Assembly: GCA_943331145.2 (NCBI GenBank)
Contig: CALQKL020000101.1
Coordinates: forward strand, 1-7,599
From: Chitinophaga pinensis
GTDB taxonomy: Bacteria; Bacteroidota; Bacteroidia; Chitinophagales; Chitinophagaceae
Direction of reading: 5' to 3'
Length of the DNA: 7,599 nucleotides
The notes below the pieces were generated by a model. It was not told where the DNA came from and ran no database searches. It worked only from the letters and a program-made list of their open reading frames with translations. Each line of letters opens with the position of its first letter. Positions within the stretch are counted from its first letter, which is position 1. Of this stretch, positions 1-6,947 are shown piece after piece. Both the position numbers and the translations under genes were made by a program.

Positions 1-227
1 AAATTGTCTCTATGTTTAGGTGTTGAATCGTATAGTTTAATAATTATTGTTCCAACTGAAGTGGTAATTTTTACTTTGGTTTTACCTGCTGTATACGGAT
101 TTGGCTTTGCCGCTACTACTTTAGCAGTTGGTGTCTTAGAATTGTTTACTACTTTTTGTTGCGAAATTCCATTTAAAGAAAAAATGGTCATCAATAAAAA
201 TCCTAACATTAAAAATTTTGTCTTCAT
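1..227 (-). CDS. Exported cyclophilin-type peptidyl-prolyl cis-trans isomerase, N-terminal part (cut by window edge)
   Basis: This gene reads leftward off the window edge, so only 75 complete codons are visible and the C-terminus is missing. The protein starts MKTKFLMLGFLLMTIFSLNG, a typical Sec signal peptide: two lysines, a hydrophobic core, and a probable signal peptidase I cut near residue 22 (after GIS). There is no lipobox cysteine. Residues 23-50 form a Lys/Ala/Thr/Pro-rich linker. From about residue 51 the sequence KVKITTSVGTIIIKLYDSTP, followed by KHRDNF, matches the first strands and helix of the cyclophilin fold (typically 'v.i.T..G.i.i.Ly...aP....NF'). Family members catalyse cis-trans isomerisation of prolyl bonds; this one would act in the periplasm on exported proteins. 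The ATG at 227 lies 11 bases after the stop of the upstream gene, so the two are probably co-transcribed. The catalytic Arg and the rest of the active site lie outside the window, so activity cannot be judged. Confidence 0.85.
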   Translation of the reverse strand, partial: MKTKFLMLGFLLMTIFSLNGISQQKVVNNSKTPTAKVVAAKPNPYTAGKTKVKITTSVGTIIIKLYDSTPKHRDN

Positions 228-238
228 AAAATGTTTTT

Positions 239-589
239 TTAAATAAATTCTTGAGATTGAAAATAAAGTAAAATATGGTCTTTTAAAAAATTTTCTTGTT
301 CAAAAAGATCAAACCCTGGCAAAGCTTTCAATTGTGTAAAATGTGGCCATCCTTCTTCATCATTTCCATCTAAACTATAATATCCACTAGGCATCAATGC
401 TGTACAGATGGCGATATGCATCAAATCTTGCTTTTGTTCTTTGCTGAATTCTTGCGGACCCTGCCCCAATTCCTGCACCCCAATCAACAACAAAATACCA
501 TTCATATCTGGCTTAATTCCAAATCGCTCTTTTAACTTAATCCTCAACTTCAACCATCGTATCTGTAAATCTTCTTCTATCGGTTGCAT
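239..589 (-). CDS. Conserved-looking small cytosolic protein of unknown function (116 aa)
   Basis: I do not recognise a characterised family, although the sequence has the look of proteins annotated as hypothetical across Bacteroidota. It has no signal peptide or membrane segment and is probably cytosolic. A charged amphipathic N-terminal stretch (residues 8-24, with RWLKLRIKLKERFG) leads to a hydrophobic segment with ILLLIGVQELG (32-42). This is followed by FSKEQKQDLMHIAICTALMP (48-67), and an acidic/aromatic part with DGNDEEGWPHF (74-84). The composition suggests a compact mainly helical domain. The ATG at 589 is preferred; an in-frame TTG at 595 would add two residues. The frame stays open upstream to a stop at 620-622 and would encode SGNTYYLHLR just before the ATG, so the true N-terminus is uncertain. 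It is divergent from serS and sits 11 bases ahead of the cyclophilin gene, which suggests a two-gene leftward unit. Confidence is high that it is a gene and low for any function. Confidence 0.75.
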   Translation of the reverse strand: MQPIEEDLQIRWLKLRIKLKERFGIKPDMNGILLLIGVQELGQGPQEFSKEQKQDLMHIAICTALMPSGYYSLDGNDEEGWPHFTQLKALPGFDLFEQENFLKDHILLYFQSQEFI

Positions 590-620
590 GCGCAAATGTA
601 AGTAATATGTATTTCCCGAT

Positions 621-628
621 TATCTTTG
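621..628 (+). promoter_or_regulatory. Candidate Bacteroidota -7 promoter element for serS
   Basis: TATCTTTG fits the TAnnTTTG -7 consensus used by the primary sigma factor of Bacteroidota. It would place the transcription start near 633-636, giving a 5' leader of roughly 30 bases before the serS ATG at 664. The upstream -33 TTTG/TTG box is not convincing: the expected position near 598-601 reads TGTA. In an AT-rich genome the motif occurs often by chance, so the call rests mainly on its position in the divergent spacer. Confidence 0.4.
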
Positions 629-641
629 TGGCCACATTGAT
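622..641. promoter_or_regulatory. Dyad-symmetric sequence in the divergent spacer, possible operator
   Basis: TGTGGCCACA at 627-636 is a perfect 10-base palindrome. The symmetry continues after two mismatched positions on each side (T/T at 626/637 and 625/638) into ATC at 622-624 and GAT at 639-641, giving 16 of 20 matching positions around a centre between 631 and 632. It is GC-rich in an AT-rich spacer. It overlaps the 3' end of the candidate -7 element and the expected transcription start of serS, a place where a bound dimer could block transcription. With no loop it cannot form a normal RNA hairpin, so a DNA-level site is more likely than a terminator. Chance occurrence is not excluded. 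Confidence 0.25.
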
Positions 642-663
642 TTTATAAAAAGAAATTTTTTAC

Positions 664-1941
664 ATGTTACAAATACAATTTATTCGTCAAAACGCTGATT
701 TAGTTAAAGAAAAACTAGCCATTCGCAATTATACCAATATTGGATTAGTGGATACTTTAATCGAAATGGATGACGAGCTCCGGAAAATAAAATTCGCCAG
801 TGAATCTATACAAGCCAACATTAATACTGCTTCGAAAGAAATTGGTATGTTGATGGCAAAAGGGGAAAAAGATGCTGCTGAGTTGAAAAAATCAGAAGTT
901 AGCGCCTTAAAAGAAGAAATGGCGAAAAAATCTGCCGCGTTAGACGAATTGGAAATCAATTTTCAAAAACAGCTTTTATTGTTGCCCAACCTTCCACATC
1001 AATCTGTTCCAGCTGGAAAATCGGCAGAAGACAATGTAGAAGTTAGATCTGGTGGTCAAATTCCAACCTTGATGGAAAATGCAAAACCACATTGGGACAT
1101 CATCAAGGATTACGATTTAATCGATTTTGAAACAGGTGCAAAAATTGCTGGTAGCGGTTTCCCTTTATACAAAGGCCGTGGTGCAAAACTTCAACGTTCT
1201 TTAATTCAATTTTTCCTAGATTATAATAGCGATGCGGGTTATACAGAATATATGCCGCCATTGATGGTAAACGAAGCTACCGCTTATGGCACCGGACAAT
1301 TGCCCGATAAAGAAGGACAAATGTATCACATCACTGCAGATGGATTATACCTTATTCCAACTGCTGAAGTTCCGGTTACCAATGTATACGCCAATGAAAT
1401 TATCAAGGAAAATGAAATTCCGGTTAAAATGACCGCCTACACGCCATGTTTCAGAAGAGAAGCAGGAAGCTTTGGTAGTGATGTTAGGGGTTTAAATCGC
1501 GTACATCAATTTGATAAAGTTGAAATCATTCAATTGGTTCATGCAGAAAATAGTTATGCCGTTTTAGAAGAAATGGTTGCTCATGTTGAAAAGCTGTTGA
1601 ATTTACTCGAACTTCCTTACCGTGTGCTTCGTTTATGCGGCGGCGATATGGGGTTCACTTCTGCATTAACTTACGATTTTGAAGTATATAGCGCTGCACA
1701 ACAAAAATGGCTTGAGGTTAGCTCTGTTAGTAATTTTGAAACCTTTCAAACCAACAGAATGAAAATCAGACATAAAGATGAAAATGGTAAAACACAATTG
1801 TTGCATTCTTTAAATGGTTCTTCATTAGCTTTACCTAGAATTGTAGCCGCACTTTTGGAAAACAATCAAACCGAGAATGGTATTGTATTGCCACAGATAT
1901 TACATAAATATGTTGGTGCTTCTATTATCGAAAAAAAATAA
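664..1941 (+). CDS. serS: Seryl-tRNA synthetase
   Basis: SerRS charges tRNA-Ser (and tRNA-Sec where present) with serine using ATP, in the cytoplasm. The 425-residue length is normal. Residues 1 to about 110 form the N-terminal antiparallel coiled-coil arm (charged, Lys/Glu-rich, with a start like MLQIQFIRQN) that contacts the long variable arm of tRNA-Ser. The class II catalytic core follows, with the serine-binding TAE segment near residues 232-234 (PTAEVPVTN), motif 2 with FRREAGS at 263-269, and motif 3 with NGSSLALPR at 384-392 followed by LLENNQ. SNFETFQTNRMKIRH stands where many bacteria have 'SNCxDFQxRR', a variant I associate with Bacteroidota enzymes. The ATG at 664 gives the expected family N-terminus, and no Shine-Dalgarno sequence precedes it. 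The gene is divergent from the leftward pair and heads the rightward group; its stop directly abuts the next ATG. Nothing suggests loss of function. Confidence 0.98.
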   Translation: MLQIQFIRQNADLVKEKLAIRNYTNIGLVDTLIEMDDELRKIKFASESIQANINTASKEIGMLMAKGEKDAAELKKSEVSALKEEMAKKSAALDELEINFQKQLLLLPNLPHQSVPAGKSAEDNVEVRSGGQIPTLMENAKPHWDIIKDYDLIDFETGAKIAGSGFPLYKGRGAKLQRSLIQFFLDYNSDAGYTEYMPPLMVNEATAYGTGQLPDKEGQMYHITADGLYLIPTAEVPVTNVYANEIIKENEIPVKMTAYTPCFRREAGSFGSDVRGLNRVHQFDKVEIIQLVHAENSYAVLEEMVAHVEKLLNLLELPYRVLRLCGGDMGFTSALTYDFEVYSAAQQKWLEVSSVSNFETFQTNRMKIRHKDENGKTQLLHSLNGSSLALPRIVAALLENNQTENGIVLPQILHKYVGASIIEKK

Positions 1942-2280
1942 ATGTATAAAATGAAAAAAATATTATCCTTATCTCTTTTTGCAATATGTGTTTTGTTTTT
2001 GTACGCTTGTAGTCATAAAACAACCCCAACAAAAACAACAGTTGAAACGAAAGCGCCAACAACAGATAATAATTACACAGTTACTTTAAACAGTAATTAT
2101 GGAAAAGAAATCTATGAATCAAAATGTGGCTCTTGTCATAGTTTAAATAAGCCTGGTGATTATACATACAACCAATGGTATCCAATCATGGACAGAATGG
2201 CTAAAAAAGCAGACTTGGATTATATGCAAAAACAAAATGTTTTGGGTTATCTAAAAGACAATGCAAAGGCCGTAAAATAA
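1942..2280 (+). CDS. Small monohaem cytochrome c-type lipoprotein
   Basis: This 112-residue protein begins with a lipoprotein signal peptide: Lys residues at 3, 5 and 6, a hydrophobic core at 7-21 and the lipobox LYAC with the modified cysteine at 23. A Thr/Lys/Pro-rich tether (24-45) follows. CGSCH at residues 62-66 is a classic CxxCH haem c attachment site. Downstream, WYPIMDRMAKKADL (79-92) is the usual context for the distal methionine ligand, with Met86 more likely than Met83, and the closing helix has LGYLK. It should be a membrane-anchored, periplasm-facing c-type cytochrome that carries single electrons. Its redox partner cannot be told from the window. The first ATG directly follows the serS stop (TAA-ATG), suggesting translational coupling; the ATG at 1951 (MKKILSL) is an equally good or better start for the signal peptide. 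Function depends on a cytochrome c maturation system encoded elsewhere. Confidence 0.88.
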   Translation: MYKMKKILSLSLFAICVLFLYACSHKTTPTKTTVETKAPTTDNNYTVTLNSNYGKEIYESKCGSCHSLNKPGDYTYNQWYPIMDRMAKKADLDYMQKQNVLGYLKDNAKAVK

Positions 2281-2369
2281 GCGAATTGATTTTGTTGTTT
2301 TAGATTTTATTAAGTAGATTTAAAATTGTTTAAAAACCCTTTTTCTTGAACTAATTTTTTAAAGATATT

Positions 2370-5300
2370 ATGTCTACAAACCGTGCCAAACTCCTTGAAA
2401 TATTTAATACAGAATACAAAAATCTCAATGATAATCAGCGTTTAGCTGTAGATACCATTGAAGGTCCCGTAATGGTAATAGCTGGTCCGGGTACCGGAAA
2501 AACACAAATTCTTGCAAGTAGAATCGGTAAAATTTTATTGGAAACAGATACACTTCCCGAAAACATTCTTTGTTTAACATATACAGATGCAGGCGTTGTG
2601 GCCATGCGTAAAAGATTGCTCCAATTTATTGGACCTGATGCATACAAAGTAAACATTTACACTTTTCATGCATTTTGTAATGATGTGATTCAAGACAATC
2701 TTTCGATGTTTGAAAAAAACAGTTTGGATCCCATTTCAGAACTAGAACGCATTCAATTGTTTAAAGAACTTATAGACACGCTTCCAAAAAATCATCCTTT
2801 AAAAAGATATCGTGGTGATGTGTATTATGAAGTAAGCAATTTACAAGGGCTATTTAGCAACATGAAAAAAGAAGGTTGGACACCCGAATTTTTAATCCAA
2901 CACATTGAAGCTTATTTACAAGAGTTGCCAAATGATGATAGTTTAATTTACAAAACAAGCCGCGCTGGAAAATACAATAAAGGCGATTTTAAACCCGATT
3001 ATTATGAAGCATTAGAAAAAATGGAAAAGCTTCGCGCTGCCGTTAATGAATTCAATCGCTTTCAACAAATGATGAAAGAAGCCAACCGGTACGATTTTGA
3101 CGATATGATCATTTGGGTAATAAAAGCATTTGAAAAAAATACCCATTTATTGGCCAATTATCAAGAACGTTTTCAATATATTCTTGTAGATGAATATCAA
3201 GATACCAGCGGTTCTCAAAATAATTTGGTGCAACTTTTAATCAGTTATTGGGACAATCCAAATGTTTTTGTGGTGGGTGATGATGACCAAAGTATTTTCA
3301 GATTTCAGGGCGCTAACGTTGAAAATATGTTGACGTTTGCTACTCAATATAACGACGACATTTTAAAAGTTGTACTTACTAATAATTACCGTTCAACACA
3401 ACCCATATTAGACGCTTCAAAAGCATTAATCGATAGAAACAATGATCGATTGGTTAATAAAATTGAAGGTTTAACTAAAACGCTTCTTTCTTCAAATGAT
3501 AAAATTAAGCACCTTAATCATTTACCCATTGTAATTGAATATGAAAGCCAAAGACATGAAATGATTGCTGTGGTGAAAAATACACAGAAGCTTTTGGCTG
3601 AAGGCGTAGAGCCGGGTAAAATAGGCATCATTTATAAAGAGAATAAATACGGTGAGGTAATTACACAGTATTTCAATTTGCTGAATGTACCGGTGTATAG
3701 TAAACGCCACATGAATGCATTGGAATTGCCGCTCGCCAGAAAAATAATTTCTATTTTAAAATATTTAGCTTCCGAACATTTTATTCCATACAGTGGCGAT
3801 CAAATGCTGTTTGAAATTTTACATTTTGATTGGTTTAAAATCCCACCAATAGAAATTTCTAAAATCACGATGGAGGTTGCTGATAGAAGATTTGGAGATA
3901 GAAAAACTTCTATTAGAGCACTAATGCAGGATAAAATAAATTCACCGCAAGTAGATTTATTTAATAAAAATATTTCTGATGAATTGGCAAATGCTTCAAA
4001 AATTATAGAGTCGCTTATTTCATCGGTTCCCAATGTTACTTTACAGTTTTTATTTGAACAAATTATACGTGAAGCTGGTGTTATTTCTACCATCATGCAA
4101 AGCAAGGATAAGCATTGGCAATTACAAGTGCTTACCGCTTTATTTGATTTTATTAAAGAAGAAACCCATCGAAAACCACTGATGCGTTTACAGGACCTCG
4201 TTACCTTGATTGAATTGATGGAACAAGAAAGCCTTCCCATTCCATTGGTACAAGTTAGTGGGAGCGATAAAGGGGTAAACTTAATGACAGCGCATGGTTC
4301 GAAAGGACTTGAATTTAAATACGTGTTTATTGTTGGCGCAAATGCCGATTTATGGGAGAAGAAAAGAGCAAGTAGTAAAGGTTATAAAATTCCACCAAAT
4401 GTTTTTGCAACGATATCAAATGCAAAAGACAATGAAGAGTTGAGAAGATTGTTTTATGTGGCACTAACCAGAGCAGAACAACATTTGTATATTTCTTACA
4501 GTAAATTTAAAACTGACGGAAAAGAAATTGAACCATCTATGTTTATTGCTGAAATCCAGGAAACATTTCAGTTGCCTGTGGAAAAAATTTCGCTCGATGA
4601 AGAAACGATTTCAATTTTTGCTGCTTTAAATTTTGCTGAAGGACAAGCACCTGAAATTGCAAAACTAGAAGATGATATCATTACACCTTTACTTGATAAA
4701 TTTGTCATGAACGTTACCGCTTTAAATGGTTATTTAAAATGTCCATTAAGCTTTTATTACAATAATTTTATTCGCATACCTTCTGCTAAAAACGAATCCA
4801 CAGAATTTGGATCTGCTGTGCATTTTGCTTTGGAACAGTTGTTTAAAAAAATGGTTGATACCCCTACAAAAGAATTTCCATCTAAAGAAAGTTTCAACAA
4901 TGCGTTTGAATGGTATATGCACCGAAATCGCGAAAGCTTTTCGCAAGAACAATTTAATCGTAGAATGGAATACGGTATTGAAGTGTTGAGCAATTATTAC
5001 GACACCCACATTCAATCATTTAATAAAGTAGTTGTCATTGAGCACAGCATTAAAGGTGTTACCGTTGGAAATGTACCCATCAAAGGAAAGTTAGATAAAA
5101 TTGAATTCGATGGAAAAAATGTAAACGTGGTTGATTACAAATCGGGTAACCCTGAAAATGGATTGAAAAAATTAAATGCGCCAAATGATAAAGAACCTAA
5201 CGGTGGCGATTACTGGCGTCAAGCTGTTTTTTATAAAATATTAGTAGACAATAAATCAGGAAAAGATTGGACGGCGGTTAGTAGCGAGTTTGATTTTATT

Positions 5301-5519
5301 GAACCAGATAGCAAAAAAACATACAAAAAGAAAAAATTAGTTATTTCTCCTGAAGACATTACTACTGTTACACAACAAATAACAACCACTTGGGAAAAAA
5401 TTCAAAATAAAGAATTTTACACCGGGTGCGGGAAGTCGGAATGTACATGGTGTAATTTTGTTAAAACAAATAACTTGGCGGTTAAATTACACAACGCTGA
5501 TGACACAGAAGAAATCTAA
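2370..5519 (+). CDS. UvrD/Rep-family (SF1A) DNA helicase fused to a C-terminal PD-(D/E)XK nuclease with putative Fe-S cluster
   Basis: The 1049-residue protein should be an ATP-driven 3'-5' DNA translocase carrying its own nuclease. Motor motifs appear intact and in order: Q motif (Gln23), Walker A GPGTGKT (39-45), TFHAFC (Ib), VDEYQDT (273-279, Walker B Asp274/Glu275), GDDDQSIFRFQGA (303-315), NNYRST (338-343), TAHGSKGLEF (640-649) and LFYVALTRAE (694-703, arginine finger region). After about residue 780 a RecB-type nuclease follows: LNGYLKC (Cys791), GSAVHFALE with His818, GKLDK with Asp909, VVDYKSG with Asp922 and Lys924, and QAVFY (951-955). Cys791 with Cys1020, Cys1025 and Cys1028 resembles the AddB/AdnB 'iron staple' that holds a 4Fe-4S cluster. 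Length and architecture recall one AdnA/AdnB subunit more than UvrD or PcrA. It likely processes DNA ends in double-strand break repair; the exact role is inference. An 89-base gap precedes it and the next gene starts 17 bases after it. Confidence 0.93.
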   Translation: MSTNRAKLLEIFNTEYKNLNDNQRLAVDTIEGPVMVIAGPGTGKTQILASRIGKILLETDTLPENILCLTYTDAGVVAMRKRLLQFIGPDAYKVNIYTFHAFCNDVIQDNLSMFEKNSLDPISELERIQLFKELIDTLPKNHPLKRYRGDVYYEVSNLQGLFSNMKKEGWTPEFLIQHIEAYLQELPNDDSLIYKTSRAGKYNKGDFKPDYYEALEKMEKLRAAVNEFNRFQQMMKEANRYDFDDMIIWVIKAFEKNTHLLANYQERFQYILVDEYQDTSGSQNNLVQLLISYWDNPNVFVVGDDDQSIFRFQGANVENMLTFATQYNDDILKVVLTNNYRSTQPILDASKALIDRNNDRLVNKIEGLTKTLLSSNDKIKHLNHLPIVIEYESQRHEMIAVVKNTQKLLAEGVEPGKIGIIYKENKYGEVITQYFNLLNVPVYSKRHMNALELPLARKIISILKYLASEHFIPYSGDQMLFEILHFDWFKIPPIEISKITMEVADRRFGDRKTSIRALMQDKINSPQVDLFNKNISDELANASKIIESLISSVPNVTLQFLFEQIIREAGVISTIMQSKDKHWQLQVLTALFDFIKEETHRKPLMRLQDLVTLIELMEQESLPIPLVQVSGSDKGVNLMTAHGSKGLEFKYVFIVGANADLWEKKRASSKGYKIPPNVFATISNAKDNEELRRLFYVALTRAEQHLYISYSKFKTDGKEIEPSMFIAEIQETFQLPVEKISLDEETISIFAALNFAEGQAPEIAKLEDDIITPLLDKFVMNVTALNGYLKCPLSFYYNNFIRIPSAKNESTEFGSAVHFALEQLFKKMVDTPTKEFPSKESFNNAFEWYMHRNRESFSQEQFNRRMEYGIEVLSNYYDTHIQSFNKVVVIEHSIKGVTVGNVPIKGKLDKIEFDGKNVNVVDYKSGNPENGLKKLNAPNDKEPNGGDYWRQAVFYKILVDNKSGKDWTAVSSEFDFIEPDSKKTYKKKKLVISPEDITTVTQQITTTWEKIQNKEFYTGCGKSECTWCNFVKTNNLAVKLHNADDTEEI

Positions 5520-5536
5520 TTTATCAAAAATTAAAA

Positions 5537-6925
5537 ATGATTAAACGCGGAATATTTTTTATTGGAATTGCTTTAGCATGTCATATTTGTAGTTTGTTAA
5601 TTACGGGTTGTGCGCAAATCGGTTCTCCTACAGGCGGGCCGAAAGACACATCTGCACCGGTTTTGATAAAAGCTATTCCTTCAAATAATCAAACCAATTT
5701 TAGCGGAAATAATATCACACTCAGCTTTGACGAGTATGTTGATTTACAAGATATACAATCTAATTTGTTGGTGTCACCCTCGCCGAGAAATAATCCCAGC
5801 ATCAACAGCAATCTTAGAACGATAACAATAAAGTTAAAGGACAGTCTTTTACCCAATACCACTTATGCCATCAATTTTTCGAATGCCATAAAAGACATTA
5901 ATGAAGGAAATGTACTCAATAATTTTGTGTACACTTTTTCAACCGGCGCATATATCGATTCGCTAACATTAGATGGAAAACTGATGATGGCTGAAACAGG
6001 AAAAATCGACAGTTCATTAAATGTATTGTTGTATAAAAATGCAAGCGATACTGATGTTACAACACGCAGACCAGATTATATAGCAAAACTTAAAGGAGAT
6101 GGTAGTTTTACATTTAAAAATTTACCGTCTGGAAAATTTAAAATATATGCTTTAAAAGATGGGGATGGCAATAAGTACTACAATGCTGCTACGGAGCCAT
6201 TTGGATTTTATAACACCGAAATCAATCCATTAGATTCAAATAATAAAATCAATTTGTTTGCTTACAGCGAGAAAAAACAAGAAGTGAATACATCTACAAC
6301 TGTAAGAAATGAAAAAGAAAAGAGGTTGAAGTTTGCAAATAATTTTATCTACGGAAAACAAGATTTATTAAACACGTTTCAATTAACAAGCAATTCGCCT
6401 CTACAACAATTTGATGCTGATTCAATCCTGTTGTTGGATACAAGCTTTATAAAAATTAAAGGTTATGCAATTAGCATAGATAGTTCAAGAAAGAAAATAA
6501 GCATCGATTACAAATGGCCATCCAATCAACCTTTTAATTTGGTGGTTTTTAAAAATGGATTATCAGATTCTTCGGGTTTGAAATTATTAAAGAACGATAC
6601 CATTAAGTTTTTTACAAAATCCATTTCAGAATATGGTTCATTGAAAATAACGTTTAAAAATATAGACCTCACTAAACACCCAATTTTGTATTTTTTAGAT
6701 GGTGAAAATATAAAGTATACATTCAATATTCAAAGTGAAACTTGGGAAAATAAAATGATGTTGCCGGGCGATTTTTCATTGCGCATTTTATATGATAAAA
6801 ACAATAATGGTCAATGGGATCCAGGTAATTACAAGCTAAAACTTCAACCCGAAATTTCGATTTCTTTACCCGAAAAAATAAACATCAAAGCTGATTGGGA
6901 AAATGAACGTGAAATTGTTTTGTAA
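5537..6925 (+). CDS. Ig-like (Big_5) domain-containing lipoprotein
   Basis: The 462-residue protein has a lipoprotein signal peptide (MIKRGIFFIGIALAC...) ending in the lipobox ITGC with the lipidated cysteine at 25. The following AQIGSPTGGPKD is a recognisable start of Bacteroidota envelope proteins that carry a bacterial Ig-like Big_5 domain. That domain spans about 38-134, with the pattern 'SAPVLIKAIPSNNQTNFS ... ITLSFDEYVD ... TTYAINFSNAIKDINEGN ... YTFSTG'. Residues about 142-225 look like a second beta-sandwich of carboxypeptidase-regulatory type (SFTFKNLPSGKFKIYALKDGDGN). Near the end, YDKNNNGQWDPGNY (419-432) is a DxNxNGxWD element typical of this group and possibly calcium-binding. 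The protein should sit in the outer membrane; no enzymatic function is visible and the family role is not established. It starts 17 bases after the helicase stop and is probably co-transcribed. Its 3' end overlaps a longer reading of recR that I do not accept. Confidence 0.88.
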   Translation: MIKRGIFFIGIALACHICSLLITGCAQIGSPTGGPKDTSAPVLIKAIPSNNQTNFSGNNITLSFDEYVDLQDIQSNLLVSPSPRNNPSINSNLRTITIKLKDSLLPNTTYAINFSNAIKDINEGNVLNNFVYTFSTGAYIDSLTLDGKLMMAETGKIDSSLNVLLYKNASDTDVTTRRPDYIAKLKGDGSFTFKNLPSGKFKIYALKDGDGNKYYNAATEPFGFYNTEINPLDSNNKINLFAYSEKKQEVNTSTTVRNEKEKRLKFANNFIYGKQDLLNTFQLTSNSPLQQFDADSILLLDTSFIKIKGYAISIDSSRKKISIDYKWPSNQPFNLVVFKNGLSDSSGLKLLKNDTIKFFTKSISEYGSLKITFKNIDLTKHPILYFLDGENIKYTFNIQSETWENKMMLPGDFSLRILYDKNNNGQWDPGNYKLKLQPEISISLPEKINIKADWENEREIVL

Positions 6926-6947
6926 CATTAATCACTATTTTTACATC

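Noticed and set aside
4..246. Open reading frame of 80 codons on the + strand with hydrophobic content
   Set aside because: It is antisense to the cyclophilin gene, whose signal peptide and cyclophilin motif are clear on the minus strand. The hydrophobicity is a by-product of the complementary strand.
408..605. Cysteine-rich open frame on the + strand (65 codons)
   Set aside because: It lies antisense to the small unknown protein and has no recognisable domain. The minus-strand frame has the more natural protein composition and a sensible position ahead of the cyclophilin gene.
2281..2369. Possible terminator or promoter in the gap before the helicase gene (AAAAACCCTTTTT, an ATTTTA/TAAAAT pair, TAATTTTT at 2352-2359, and TAGATTT repeated at 2301 and 2315)
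   Set aside because: The stems are only five or six A-T pairs with no GC core, and the TAATTTTT element departs from TAnnTTTG with a poorly spaced upstream TTG. In AT-rich sequence these are expected by chance.
3800..4240. Long minus-strand open frame (146 codons) inside the helicase gene
   Set aside because: It is opposite a region between motor motifs IV and V of a clearly coding gene. Its translation is rich in Ser, Ile and Cys without domain features, as expected of a shadow frame.
6915..6943. Promoter-like TTG-N18-TATTTTTA just ahead of recR
   Set aside because: The -7 element has a mismatch to TAnnTTTG and would start transcription at about the recR ATG itself, leaving no leader. Read-through from the upstream gene is simpler.
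6903..6947. Longer N-terminus for recR starting at ATG 6903
   Set aside because: The extra 15 residues (MNVKLFCNINHYFYI) do not resemble RecR and would overlap the preceding gene, while the start at 6948 gives the normal family N-terminus.
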